In this document: positions 11,851 through 25,197 of the stretch, one piece after another | Layout of the letters: each line of letters begins with the position of its first letter | Numbering within the stretch: the stretch's first letter is position 1 | NCBI RefSeq assembly: GCF_037975245.1 | Contig: NC_092572.1 | Coordinates: 6,277,501 to 6,341,500 of the forward strand | Length of the DNA stretch: 64,000 bases | DNA from: Apostichopus japonicus | Lineage: Eukaryota; Echinodermata; Holothuroidea; Aspidochirotida; Stichopodidae | Reading direction: 5' to 3' | Notes under the pieces: generated by a model | What the model saw: only the letters and a program-made list of their open reading frames with translations | Told to the model about the DNA's origin: nothing | Database searches by the model: none | Made by a program: the position numbers and the translations under genes

Positions 11851-14530
11851 TCATTGCAACTGGAATATATCCAACATAGATAAGACATAGCTAAAATTTA
11901 TTATAGAAAGATGAACCTTACACTGACCGAAGTAATAGGTAATATCACTGACTTCACTTTCAAGGAAAAGAACGGGCCATCGTTCAAATACATCTTTGAC
12001 TGGTGGTGTGTTCATTACTAACTCCCTTCTTCTGTAAGCAAATGTTAGACACATTTTTTGGCATTTCAGTAATAAGACGGGTTCAGCAGATTTCCATAGT
12101 TGTTTTGTGTTCACCCGGGAGGTAGGTAAGCTCGACCCTCTGCGGTCTCTAAGTTTAAGTCCTTGATGTCTCACTGCCAGTGGTCAATCTTTGTCTTGAT
12201 TTACCTTCATTTCCAAACAACCCAGCTTTCTCGTTTGCACGCATGTTACCCATTATGAACTTTAGACTGTTTACCAGATCCTAATAACCAGATGCAGATC
12301 CCTTTTCCGTCAGACATTGATTCTTTGCCAGAGTTGCTTCTGCAACATCCGTATAGTCCAAGATTGTTGGATAAGCTTTAAATTGCCAAGTGTAATTACA
12401 TATTGCATCCAAAAATGAGCTAAGATTAATAGTTTGCATTACTTAACTCAGACACTAACTGTAACTCTGGTCCTAGCTTTGGGTACTGAAATAACTCTGG
12501 CCATGACCTTTGTCTTCGTTTCATTTGCAAAGACTGCATATCATCATAGGAGCTGACACTTATTGTATCCTGTGAGCTTTCTTCTAATGAGACATCATAA
12601 GGTAAGCAACCGCAGCTTGCACTGCTTTAATCAAGAGGAGAAAGTGCTTAAATGAATACTGCTTCATAGCTTCTGAGAGTAAAGCAATAGGTATACTTGT
12701 CAAATTCTCCACAACAACAGGTAATCCAAGATATGTGGGGAAGCCAAATGATATGTTTCTAGTTATATGTTTGAAGTTATATGATATGTGATATGTTTGA
12801 AGTTATTAACGCTTCGAATGATTATCTTGAAAAAATTGTGTTTCGCTTTGAACTTTACTGTGGAGACTTGAACTAAAGGTCCAAATAACCTTATTTGTTC
12901 TGAATAATGTTCAACGAAATGGTGCTTTGGTTTCAGTCTTGCCTCAGGAAATGCCATCTGGAGTATCTGTTGTGTTCCTTTATTTTAGCCTGAAGGGAAT
13001 CAATTATTCCTTCAGTGAAAACAGGGCTGTGGGCCATTTCAACAATATCTTTGAGTAACAATATCACAGCAAGTACTGGGTTCTGCTCTGGTACATAGCC
13101 TTCCACAAATAATGGGAGGAACCGAAGCAAGGTCCAGTTTCAGACTGATTTCGATTTCCGCCAATACTACCTTTCTGCTTTCGTCCAATTATCTATGGTC
13201 TTTTTATTCTATCGTAGTGCTTGTATTGGAAATTCTGTATCTGAGAGTTGAAATATTCCAAGGTCATCTGTATTCGAGAAATGAAGTAGCTAAAACAAAG
13301 TGCTATTTCAAAGGGTACAGTGCCCTCTAAGGGGAACATCAAAAGGAAGACTTTCATTATGTGGAAGTGCTTTAAATACTCATGTAACATACAGCCATTT
13401 TTAACAACATAATCTCTAGACAATGTTAAGTCTTCTCTTACTCGAAGGGTGTGGCATGGGTAATTTTCCTTGTCTTTCATTTGGCAATTTTCTGCTGCAA
13501 AATCTGATTTGTAGAACAGAGCTGGTGGCAATACACATTCGACAAGGTCTTAGTACATTTAGTGAAGTTTCAGCGACATTTGCAAGGGCTTTAAGCTCTT
13601 ATCCAGTACCTACAACATATTTCGTGTTGTTTTTTGATGTACCAAGGGGTTGCAAACTTCTCATTCATCAAAGTATAAACAAATGGAAACAATGTTTGCA
13701 TCCAAGTTAAAGAAATGCTATTTTCGATAAATGCTTCCATCTTTAGAGAAATAATATTTGTTGCTCCTCTCATGTGCCGAAAAGACTTTGTCCAACTCAT
13801 CACTTCTCTTTAACATCTTGCAAATCATGTAAGGCACGAATATGTACACCGTGCTACAAATTTAACTATTGTACCTTTCCAATTCACATTTCTGAGCCTT
13901 TACAACAGCAACAGAATTCTTAATAATATTTTTGTCTTGATTTTATGTGAAGCAAGAATTCCAATACTCCTTTGACTGGATACTTGTTTACTCTTCACAA
14001 TACTCCTGAAGAAAGGCATTTGTAGGTTGTTCAAACAAGGTGAAAGAATAATTCAATATTGAATTAGTCAATGGCCTTGACAAAGAGTGTATCCCTACAA
14101 ACTTAGTAACTATTTGTTGTATAGTTTCGATAGGGACGTGTACAACTTATTTTAATTTGAGCATAAGCAGTGCAATTTTGTTACTATTGAATCTTGTTCA
14201 AGCTGACTAGATTCACTATCACTGCATCTTACCTCTGGAATACCTTTTTTTCCCAGCTATGGAACTAATTGAACAATATCTTTCACAAGTAACTTCTCCC
14301 CTTGCAGTATCTGCATTGATGCCATGAATGTCTTCATTCCTGTGTTTTTTACTTTTCTGAGACGAAAATGTTGCCAAGACTTTAGTCTCAAAAATGACTT
14401 CGTAAGGACATTCTTAAGATGGTTACATGACTGCTCAAGTTGAAAAAACTTGATCACAAACTGAACATTTCAATGAGGGCTGATATTTGTATTCCTCTGT
14501 ATGATACTTAGCAAGTTGTGATTTCAAAGC
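11851..14530 (-). pseudogene. Decayed C2H2/SAMD3-like mobile-element-type protein gene
   Basis: Read on the minus strand, several short frames interrupted by stops and frameshifts line up in order. First comes a zinc-finger-like piece near 14500 (hydrophobic helix, paired histidines, CSVC). Then comes a segment ending YKHYDRIKRP-like (about 13193-13270). Then come LRFLPLFVEGYVPEQNPV (13130-12933) and PEARLKPKHHFVEHYSEQIR with FKAKHNFFK (12957-12763). Next is RQRSWPELFQYPKLGPE (about 12530-12470), and finally TFAYRRRELV plus ERWPVLFLESEV (about 12050-11950). From memory these resemble large uncharacterised proteins in fish and marine invertebrates that join C2H2 fingers, a '..PKHHF..HY' block and a SAMD3-like 'RWPALF' block. 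That assignment is recognition by eye, not a search. No intact frame spans the region, so it looks dead. Confidence 0.45.
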
Positions 14531-17500
14531 AACTGCTGACAGAAACAATGCAACTTGCATGTGTAAAAGCAAGGGAAATACCTACCACTACCTTGATTAG
14601 AATGCCTTAATTGGTGGTTTTTGAACAAAACAACTCTTCTGGTACACGAAAACGAACAGAGTTTACATTGCCAACTCATCCTCTAGACATGGTTCACGAA
14701 CACTGATTCCTGCAATTTGCTTTATATCGATTTATTGTCTTATACATTTAAAAGACCTTGGTTACAAATTCTGCACTATATTGAAAAAAAAAATCACATT
14801 TGTTTAATTTTTTTATCATAGACCTTTACATGGAAAACATTGCCTCACAGTTCTCAAACTTATTGTAAAGGTAATCACCGCAATGTCGGTTGACTATACA
14901 TTTACTAATTCAAAAACTGCAACCACGTTTTTTCTTGAAATGAACATCTAAATATGCTTTAATCCAAATGTTAAATCTTGGACTTGCCAGTCAAGTTATT
15001 TAAATCATATAGTCCCCATTAATGCACCATGCAGTACAGGCGACCCATGACCCCCTGAGGCCTAGCCTACCAATAGTAATATACCATGATGTATAGGAAT
15101 TTGTTGAACAATTGAAGGTCCTTAGATGCGATCTGGTGCAATGTTTTGCCAGTTTCATCATTATTATATGATAACATATTATCAGCAGATTTTGTTTCCT
15201 GTTGAATTCTTTTGCTTGTTGTTTTACATATTATATCAGAAAGGCATACATAGTGCTCTTTTACAATTTTCCAGTAGGATGATTCCTGTTTATTGTCCAG
15301 TGTCTTCACTTTAATACATTTGACGAACTTAACTGATGGACAATATCCATAATATATAAAGCTTTCATATTTTGTAAAATAGCCAGATGTGCAGTGGCTT
15401 AAAAAGAAATATCATTATCGCAGTGTAATAGCAGTGTGATAAATATTTATAGTAAGCGTGTATCACGTACGATTGCTAGCTTAGCTCCATAACATGTTGT
15501 TTGTGCAACAACTTATGACGAATCATAGAAAGGATGAGAATGCACGTTGTCGTCGTCGTTGTGCATACGGTTCGTGACACTCCATCCAGTGTGGTTAGGT
15601 AGGTGGTGCGGTGTATGTATTTTATTACTCATTGGCCAACTGTAGGTTTGTAATAAGCTATAGGCAAAATTTAGCTAATTGCGTCTACCAAACTAAGTAG
15701 CTGAATCATTAGGCCTGATTGTAATCGAGTTAACGGAGCTGACGAGTATTCAAGATCAAAAGAGCACTGTCAAAATACCATAAAAAAACAGTTTTAACAT
15801 TTTTTTCGACACTGTGGCGGGGTGGGGGGACTGGGCGGAACAGTTGCTCCCACTGCTCCCCTGGCTACTTCCCTGGATTATCTCTGCTGGCCTTAAGTAA
15901 ACCAGTTGTAATTGTTGGCAGATTATGGCTTTTAGGGCTCCCATGGATAGGCATGTGGTATCAGGCGTATCCTGGGATTGTGATGCAACACATGTGCTAT
16001 TTTCTAGGGATACTCATATGATCACATTCATCTCTGTAAATGAGTGCAATTGCTTGGGGATGGTAGGAATGCACTGTAGTATTTGTGTATCATGTCTTAA
16101 GCTAAGTTGTAAGGTAAATTTCATAATTTGTAGACATGTGGTATTACCACGTATTGTTCAAGTATCTATATAAAATGCATTACCTGGGAGGGACAAGACA
16201 GTTTACTCTGGTTGCTGTTGTAAGACCACACTAAACCTAACTGTAAGAAATTTTCTTTTCAATATATCTGTGTTAAAAATATAATCACCTCTCTGGATTT
16301 ATTTTGTGTTCATCGTCATTACCTAGCCTATAAGAATACTACATCTTAAGCCAAGAACCCTGAATCGGCGCTTCTCACAGAGGAAAGTGTTACAATATTA
16401 TATCAATTGCAATAGGTATCGGCCCTACCTACATAAAAATTAACTTCTCTTTCTCTATGCTTGCATATTGATGACATTTACAAAGCGAATATTAAAAACT
16501 CCATGAACCACACTCAGAAAATTTCGTTCCCGATTCCACTTGTATGTATTAATCATATCGATGAATAAAGTAACCTAAAATGCCTTGTAGCATGAAATAA
16601 TGTGGACATAAAATTGACGTTATGTGATCATTATTTCGACGCCTAAGACGCATTACTGACCATACTCGTGGTCAGTAAGTATGCATTTAATTGGAAGGAT
16701 AACATCGCTACATGTGTAATAGGAAAATGATATTCTACCCATAAACATAATCATGTCATGATCGAAGCCTACACAGAGAATATGAGTATTACCCCAGTAC
16801 AAACCACGTACCAGACAGTGCAACATTTTACCTATGTATTTGGAGAAGTCAATCAGCATAGCCTTCTGAGTGAATTGTGATATTTACATACTAATTTGTG
16901 ACTTGTACACTACCTACTTTGAATTTAGTCATATTCTTGTACAAAAGGTCTGTGTGCATGGTTCTTCTATTGTAATTTTCAAGGTCAGCTTTAGTATTGT
17001 TCTTCCATTGTGTTAAGCTGCCCGGTTGATAAACATAATGAATAAATAACTTTAATAAGATCTGAACCTGAAAAAAAGTTAGTTCAGGTTTTGACCAAAT
17101 TTTAGTTGGCTTGAAAGATTTCTCATGAACTATTAAAGTTGAAATTGATGTGTAAGAAACGTAATAAGTACTTTATGTTTCTAAGATGGGCCCAACATGT
17201 TACTGTCAGTCCTACAAATGTACACAGTGTGTGCCTTGGTAATAACACCTTACTGTTGTTGGATTACACAACATTACAAGGAACAGATCAAAAGACTCAA
17301 TGGGTTGACAGTCCATAGGTGCTGCATTACTGAGTATCACGTTTTTAAAGTGGGGAATCAAATTCTGTTGCCCAATGATTGCAGATATAGTTTTGCAAAT
17401 ATTTCAATGAAATCCCCGCAAAACCATTGCCTCGTTGTAACTTGTTCTCTTTTTAATTGTCTCTCTTTCTTCTTGGTATAATACAGATGTTTCAAGAGTT

Positions 17501-20500
17501 TTCATGAGATTAGAAATACAGAAAAGAAATGTCATTTGCTCCATTAAAGGCGTTGTCTTACAGGTCAAAAGCTGACACCTTTTGAGGTCATGTTACAACC
17601 AGTCTTGTGGTGACACTTTTCCCTTTGATATAAGATGGGTAGGTGTGTATGCATCAGGTGAAGCAATACGATGTTGCCCAGTGTGATGATACGCATGGTT
17701 CTCTGAAGATTTTGGTAAAACATGAGGTACTGTGGTATCATTCTAATGATGTCACAGACCAAATTTCAGCTAGGTAATGGTGCTAAATCTGATGTTTTAA
17801 TTTATATTCTGTATTCTATTGGTAACGTACGGTTTAACACATCAGATAAGACGCGGTGTTTGGTAAAGTTTAAACGTCCAAGGTATGTAGAAAAACGATT
17901 CAGTATACATTGGGGTATTCGCAAGGTTGCCAATCTTACTTTTAACTAAGTAAATATTCTTAGCACTCAAACAGAGAAAGGAATGCACAATATCATTTAA
18001 ACAAAAGCCAAAAACAGGCCTAGACACTTAATCAAATCAGTCACTTATAGATCAAGAGAAGTGTGTATGATTATATACTTACACAAAACGATTTAACACC
18101 TGTTATCGAAAATTTGAGCATAAAACATGTTCCAATGTCAGGTTTTTGGCAGTTCTTACCGGCAAATTTTTTTTTAATATGTAAAACAGATGCAGAGGAT
18201 GTCAGTACATTATATGAATGAATCAGTGGGGTACAGTGGGTTAAATATGGGGCAAGTGGAACCACCCTCCCTAAACCTTTTTCAAAACCACACATAAAAT
18301 CAAAAGCAGTTACCATCCTACCTTGTATGTATTCCTATTTTAAAGCCTAAATATGCCTAAAAATTTAACGTTCCTTCACTTCAGGGTAGACTTCATAGAT
18401 CGCAGGACCACTCCCTTCCCTTTTCCTGGATATGCCCAAAAAAGCTGATAACCTTTGGTCCTCGCATATATTTGATAACAATGTCATCATCGTTCTTACA
18501 TTGCCACTTAATTTTTGCTTCTCCCCATTATCAGCTAATTATTATAGCCCTCATACTAGACTATAGCAACATCTCTAAGTTCAAAGTAGTAAATTGATTA
18601 GGCCTGCTCATATAAAACATACACGCTTGTTTATAGCATTTATAGGCCTAATTCGTTTGCCCTTTAATGAACACATGCTTTTAGAAAATCATTACTCGAG
18701 ATAGGAATACACTAGAGAGCTTCCCATAGCTTTATTTTGCACACAAGACAGCCTGCATCAATAAACAACCTTTTCCGAGGGGTCACAGGGACTTTTTTTT
18801 TTTTTTTTTGTCTTCAAAGATTTGTTTACATTCAAAACACCGGTCGTTTTGACCTTTTTTTCAAAAAAATCGTGAGAACAGTGAAAAATGTCAGTCAACT
18901 GACCCTATCTTATACAACTATCTAATACATACAAGGAATCAAATCAGGAGCCTCAGAGGCATATGTAGAGAGATGGCTCTATATTTGGGGAAAATATGTC
19001 AAAAAATGACGTTTTTCGGTCTATGTTAAGGCCAAAAAACGGTCAACTTTCTGAAAATATTTCTCCCGAATGCCTCACCCTACAGAAAAGATTTTTAGCT
19101 CTCCAGAAGCGCCACACTGAAATTCAACTCTACATAGAAACAGCAATAGCGCCTCCACTTTGTGAGTAATCCCTAGCAATTCAACTCGAGCATTTCTACG
19201 GTATAGAATTTCGGTCAACCACAGTTGATATGCTTGCGTCGTTAGGGTCAATGCAATCACTCATGTAAATGAAACGGTAACTATTTAGCACATATTATCA
19301 TGGCTAAATACTTCTAAGAGGCGTTAGACCTTCTTTTTATGGGCAATTTGACCATCAAGCCTTTGGAGAAGAAGATTCTGACCATGAAATTCTGAAATTC
19401 TGATACGGTAAGCCGCATACTGTATGCACACTGTTTGCACACTGTATGTACTATGTATTGTGTATGTAGCGCAATTGGTATATATAGACTTACCGTTACG
19501 CGTGGCTACCAATGTATTACAGAATACATTTGTTTGTTTGGAGGGGGGAAAATCAGTCATATTCCTCACATTCAAGCATCAAATTATATTTTACTTATGA
19601 AATAACATGTCTTGAACTCATCAAACTATCAAAAGTCCAGCAGATTTCATCAAAATAATTTCAAATGGGCAAAAAAAGTACATTGTTTGTATCATAACCT
19701 CATTTGCATATTTACATATCTAATTAGCTCAATTATAAAAAAAAATTATAAAAATTAAAACTTCATTTCAATACCTATCTGTCAATACTTGGGTCCCTAT
19801 TGACAAAATGAACAGATTTTAAGTAATTACAATGTGTAAATATTTTCCCCCAGGGGGACAATTATATGATCACAATGGGCATATAAAGGGTTAAGATCTC
19901 ACCTGAAATCTAGGGAATAGGCGTTTCGTTGTGATAGTTCTATTGCAAACGATCAACATAGCCTTGCAATGTGTAAAACGTGAATGACTTAGTTTGAAGA
20001 GCATATCAATGTACCAGCGTTCATTTTTAACATAAAGACATACCGGTAATTTGTTCACAAAAAGTACAATGGCTGTGTAGTACCAATGCTTCAGTTTTCT
20101 GTGCCAAATGGGACACAGAATGAAAACGTCAAAACAGCCGCGATGTTCTGTTCTGTTCTGTTCTCGTTCCAATTTGGATACCCTGGATGCATATTTTTGG
20201 TCCGTCGTATTTCAATATTTTTAATATTTTTTTTTATTTCAGTATTTGCTCCGCTCAGAGCTACGCTTTGTTCCGTGATTTTCGTGGAATCAATTGTCCT
20301 CATATTTTCACAAAACATAGCTTAACATTGGGTTACCACGTTGATATGTCAGAATTTAATCTCGACCTATATCCAAACTTCATTTAGGTGACAGACCTAT
20401 CCGAACAAATTAGATCCAAAATTCTATTCGGATATCCAAAAGTTTGTCCTGAGGTAGACTACCTCTACAATGAGTCGGGGGTTCTCATGGTTCATTTAAT

Positions 20501-22479
20501 GATATCCGAATATGAATTTCTGAATGTTGGAATCATTCTGAAGTATCCAATATATATACAATATGTCTAAAATTATGATGTTTTGATTAGAGATATCTAC
20601 AATTCATTGAGCAATATCGAAAATTATTTTTTTTATTCTGCAGAATTTCATTTCGAAATTAAAATTAGAGAATTCAATACTTCAATTCGTTATAGCCACG
20701 TTAACTCCGCTGGGAAGTATTCAAAATCTAATATTAGAGATATCCCAATTTGACTATCATAAACTATTAAGTGATTTTCATCAAGGTCAGAAATGCCTAT
20801 AATTCATTTACATATAAATAAGGATAATTCAAAACCGAAAGGATATGTAGAATTGTGTCTACACTTTGAAACTTAATAGTTTTAAGATGGTTTTCTGTCA
20901 AACATCTAAGTTCATTATTTTTCAATGTCATTAAGAAGTGCGCTGTAGTTGCAAAACAAACAAATGTTCGAAGTGCTGGTACGAATTGCACATAATAACC
21001 TTTTGTCGCAAAGTTTTGTGGTAACTTGTTGGTTTCCCCTCATATCAAAGTCACATGTTCCACTGTCCCTCGAAGTATGTGCCCCTCTCCTTCTCCTCTC
21101 TCCACGCCGTCCCAAAATTGAACTCCCTTTCTCCTCGCTGGGTTGCAAGTACCTCATATTGTCCCTCGAGGTATGTGCCCTCCCCCTCTCTCCACCCCAT
21201 CCGGAAAATGAACTCCCGTTCGCCTCTTTAGGTTGCAAGTACCTCATATTTCCGTTAACGGTCGTGTATTTAGGGCTGCTAGGTAGTCTGAGCAATTCAA
21301 ACCAACCGCAGCTTTAATTCCTAATGTGATTTTAATGTAATTGTGTATAGATTTTGTATATGGGGTAACTATGATATATATATGGATCAAGGTTTGCTTC
21401 ACTACCCATTTAGGCGCTCTGTTAAAACAGTCTTCAAGCGCATGTGAAAATTTGACATTGCTTAGTGTATGAGTTTGTACTAATAACATAGCTCTATGTC
21501 AGGTTAAAGGAGTATTACGGTACATATTCAACCAGACAAATCTGTAAAATAGCGTTGAGTATTTACAATTGTTCACATTTAGTTTCTAACTGATTTGTTT
21601 GCAAGATAAAATGTATGTCACAAGTTGCCGACGTGTACCTTCTACGTTAGTGTGATATCTCTGTCACGTGTCAGCAGAAAATGACTTTTTCAATGGATGT
21701 ACACATAATAGCCCAAGCTATTAGCTGTCACGTGGTTATGATATGCGAGTTGAAATGTGCCAATGCTTCAGCGCGCTAGGAAAGAGAAGACGTTTAAAAT
21801 GTAAAAATTAGTTATGGAACGAAACATGGTCATTTTTATGATCTTATGGTTTACAGTCAGAGTGTAAGTGGGTCGGTTGAGGTGAGGATATGGTAGGGGA
21901 GGGTGGTTCCGGCGATATTAAAATTTAAGATACTGCGTTCCAAATTTGTGTTGCTTTTTATAAATCATCATTAGTTCTTATAGGCTATGCTGCTACATGA
22001 AACACAAACCTTAAAACTTTAAACCTACAATGTGCCACTGTACACATATTCCATAATGACATTTCACCAGAGTGTCTCTTTTATTTCTTTAAAAAAAGAC
22101 TTTTTTTTTATCTCGTATGCATTTCAATGGAGGTCTTTCTTAGCTCAAATTTGCCGGCTGTAAAACGTGTATAGTAGTTTTCCAATTGTTGGCAATCGAA
22201 ATTTATTACAACGAACATGTATTGTCGCCCACAGATTTGCTCATTTACAACTTGTATAGGCCAACAACTCTCATTTCAGCACTATTGTTATTGTTTGACT
22301 CAATTCGACCACTGTTTCATCCAATGGAATCCTTATCCGCTTTCCCAGATTCATACCTTCGACTTATCCTCTATCTATGTCAAGGTAAAATGAACGCAGG
22401 CAAAAATAACGAAGCAAATAAGTAAGTAACTAAAAGAAAAAAAGTTATATCGTGTCTGTCGCTCAAAACGCCATGACCT
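14531..22479. other. Non-coding stretch, no gene recognised
   Basis: About 8 kb without a gene I can support. Small structures include a 10-bp perfect hairpin at 16653-16678, a poly-T run near 18795, a short TTCTG tandem repeat near 20145-20166, and an AT-rich stretch at 20380-20840. That stretch has scattered 'attagagatatc'-like words and may be a degenerate short-unit array. A two-copy repeat lies at 21059-21250. Confidence 0.4.
21059..21250. repeat. Two-copy tandem repeat, about 100 bp unit
   Basis: The blocks 'tgtccctcgaagtatgtgcc' and 'tgtccctcgaggtatgtgcc' start near 21065 and 21162. Each is followed by a CT-rich stretch, 'tgaactccc..tc.cctc' and 'ggttgcaagtacctcatat'. Identity is high by eye. 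Confidence 0.75.
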
Positions 22480-22483
22480 TTAA

Positions 22484-23074
22484 AGCAGCATTTTGTGTTT
22501 GGTCGCCGTTTTCTGCTTTTTTGACATATCCATCGATTTTTTTACATATATCAATTACAAAACAGCAAACTAAGATATTAGCTAAGTTTTTTTCCTGTAA
22601 AACAACGTTAATTGGCGAGTAATTAAGGATATTTACAGATAATAAGAAGAGTGTCCTCGACAAATTCCACAGTTAAAATTAATCGCATACAGTTCCGCCA
22701 AACCCACTAGTTTGAATTCAACCAATCAGAGATGCAGGTTTAGTTATGAGCCGTTGCTAAAAATAGATTCAAGACTTTGCGTTGGCTCAACCGGAGCTAT
22801 AAACAGTTTATAGCTCCATGGTACAACCAGGGAGATGTAATGGAACTCCATGGTAACAACTGCCGTATAGACTGTACACAAATCAAGCTTGGTGTTGGAT
22901 TACGTATTGGTAAATATCTTGGAGAAAAACAAAGTTGAAAGTTGCAAATTTTTCGACTTTTATGCAACCATATGAAGTAAGATTTAAATGGATAAGCTAG
23001 TTATGTATGTCTTTATGGCATAGTGGAGTCAGTGAGGTTGAGAAAAATCATAGAAAAGGACGCAAAATGCTGCT
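22484..23074. mobile_element. TTAA-flanked MITE (piggyBac- or Kolobok-like)
   Basis: The left end AGCAGCATTTTGTGTTTGG is preceded by TTAA (22480-22483). The right end, read inward from the other strand, is AGCAGCATTTTGCGTCC and is followed by TTAA (23075-23078). A TTAA target duplication with inverted ends is the hallmark of piggyBac and Kolobok superfamilies. The 591 bp between hold no transposase, so this is a non-autonomous copy. It contains a 12+1+12 palindrome (22793-22817, arm GGAGCTATAAAC). The family cannot be decided from these short terminal repeats. Confidence 0.65.
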
Positions 23075-24437
23075 TTAAAGTACTTGAACATTCACATATA
23101 TAACAAATTGCTTGCTTATTATAGGCTGTTTGTAACATACGACAACAGAAGTAGTTCCGTGTTGCAACGTGTACGTACTAAACATACTGTGCAGTATATC
23201 AGAGACTTCCAAATGGTTATGAGCGTATTTCAAAGCACACTGAGCTTGTCTGTAGTTGGTTGGATTTAACACAGAAGGACACAATAAAGGCATTAAGTCA
23301 AACGAGCACGATAATAACATCAAAGAAGGAAAAGGAACGTCATTTGGTGGAAGGTAAGGTAACGCCAATTGAATAAATGATCATCATGTTTATAACTGAC
23401 ACTATAATATAGCTGTACGAGTACATACATTTTGTATATAGTGTGTATAAAGGCCAATTTTAATACTACCTACTTCAGAGAGCGAGGGCAAACACAAACT
23501 ATAAGGGGAGGGTGGCCTGAGCAATATGTGTGTGTTTATGCAGCGTAACATTATGAGCTGGGTTCCTGGTCCCATTGTCCCTGACAGAGTATATACTTAC
23601 TCGTGTGATGCCGTACGAGAGCATTCACGAAAGAAGAATCAAAACAGATGGATAGTTCTGCTCCAATTTATTAGGGTGTATGAGCCAGTAAAATATAGAA
23701 GAGGATAAAGAGAGGACGATGGTACAACCCACCGGACGGATGCGTAAAGCTCTGACACTTTACAGCTTCTCACATCCCGAATGCGATAGATAAAACTTTA
23801 AAATAGATATATGTAGAAATGGTTGATTGCTTGATAACGTGATATTGCTATAGTGGTTTGACGGCGTGTGTGTAGAAGCAACGCTCACGATAGCTAAAAC
23901 GAAAGGGATGCTGTACACCAAAACAATACAAGCCACTGTTCTAGTGAGTGACAGTACAGATAAACAATACAGTCCACTGTGCTACGCGCGTAGATACAGG
24001 CAAATTGTCGGGTCACAGGTCAACCTAGTTGCTACGGGGAGAGTTCATGAATATGGATTTCGCCACCTTCCCTCACAGTCCCTAACAGAGTATATACTTA
24101 CTCGTGTACTATGGAACGCTAAAATACCAGCCTAAAACGATCTTCTGAAGTTCTTGATTATGACTTCTTTTTCTAAGAGTGCACGTTGCAAATACATATT
24201 TGTTGCTTGCTAATAGAAATGATTGATATTTTAAAACAATATAATTGTAACTTGCATTTTAACTACCGATGGAGCGTATTATTCCGGGGCCGAGGACGGT
24301 TGATGTGAGGTGGGAGGGGGGGGGGGGGTAGCGCCTCTTTCGGAAGTTAGTCTATATGCAGCTTTCAGGCGGAGGTTAGCTGGCATGGTCTATTGTTTCT
24401 CTTTGTTTATTTCATTTATCACTTCACGTATAAACAC
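23075..24437. other. Non-coding stretch with a short direct repeat
   Basis: The words 'agagtatatacttactcgtg' occur at about 23585 and 24086, in similar contexts ('ccctgac' and 'ccctaac' before them), roughly 500 bp apart. This could be a diverged target duplication or a local duplication. No gene is recognised. Confidence 0.4.
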
Positions 24438-24439
24438 AT

Positions 24440-24441
<2 letters not shown>

Positions 24442-24486
<45 letters not shown>
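24442..24486. repeat. (TA)n microsatellite
   Basis: An uninterrupted TA run is flanked by 'cacttcacgtataa' and 'tatacatgaagtgaa', which are complementary to each other. The run therefore sits inside a larger hairpin directly beside the broken left end of the LTR retrotransposon. Confidence 0.9.
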
Positions 24487-24487
<1 letters not shown>

Positions 24488-24625
24488 CATGAAGTGAAAG
24501 GGCGTGCACAGAAACCTGAGAGTATTAATATCAATGGGGTTACTTAAACTTAATGTGAAATTATATAAATGGGTGTAACTTACTTATCTAGGAACTCCTA
24601 CTTCTTATAACGATTCCACTGAACT

Positions 24626-25197
24626 CAGGGGCGTAGCGAGCGGGGGGGGGGGGTGTGGGGGGGGGGGTGTCAAACCCCCCCCCAATAATTTGGTCGCTGT
24701 CGGCAAATTTTGGGTCTGTCGGCAAAAGGAGAAAAGGTGAAGAGAGCGGAAGGGGAAGAAAGAAGGAAAGCTGAATAGAAAAAGGAGAACGGGAGCTTCT
24801 TCCGTGCCAAATTTGACTTAAAATATGCACCAGATTGCATCTAAGGACGTTCAAACTAATTTTTCCAAAGGGGAGGGGTAGACCCCCTACCCTTAGACCC
24901 CTCCCCATTTCAGTCACCACTTCCAGATCCGTCAGCAAATCAAATTTGACTTAAAATATACATCAGATTGCATCTAAGGACGTTTCAAAACTAAAAATTA
25001 GACCCCTCCCCCATTTCAGTCACCACTTCCAGATCCGTCGGCAAATCAAATTTGACTTAAACTATACACCAGATTGCATCTAAGACCCCTCCCCTTGCAC
25101 CTTAGACCCCTCCCCCATTTCAGTCACCACTTCCAGATCCGTCGGCAAATCAAATTCTCCACACCCCCCCAACAAAAAAACCTTCGCTACGCCCCTG
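24626..25197. mobile_element. hAT-type MITE inserted in the left LTR
   Basis: The ends are CAGGGGCGTAGCGA and, inverted, TCGCTACGCCCCTG. The 8-bp duplication ACTGAACT stands at 24618-24625 and 25198-25205. The sister LTR keeps the empty site with a single copy of that octamer (near 35356-35363), which proves insertion after the LTRs formed. An 8-bp duplication and a CAG-starting terminal repeat indicate hAT. There is no transposase in the 572 bp. Internally, a phrase beginning 'cagtcaccacttccagatcc' and continuing to 'caaat' is repeated three times. Confidence 0.88.
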
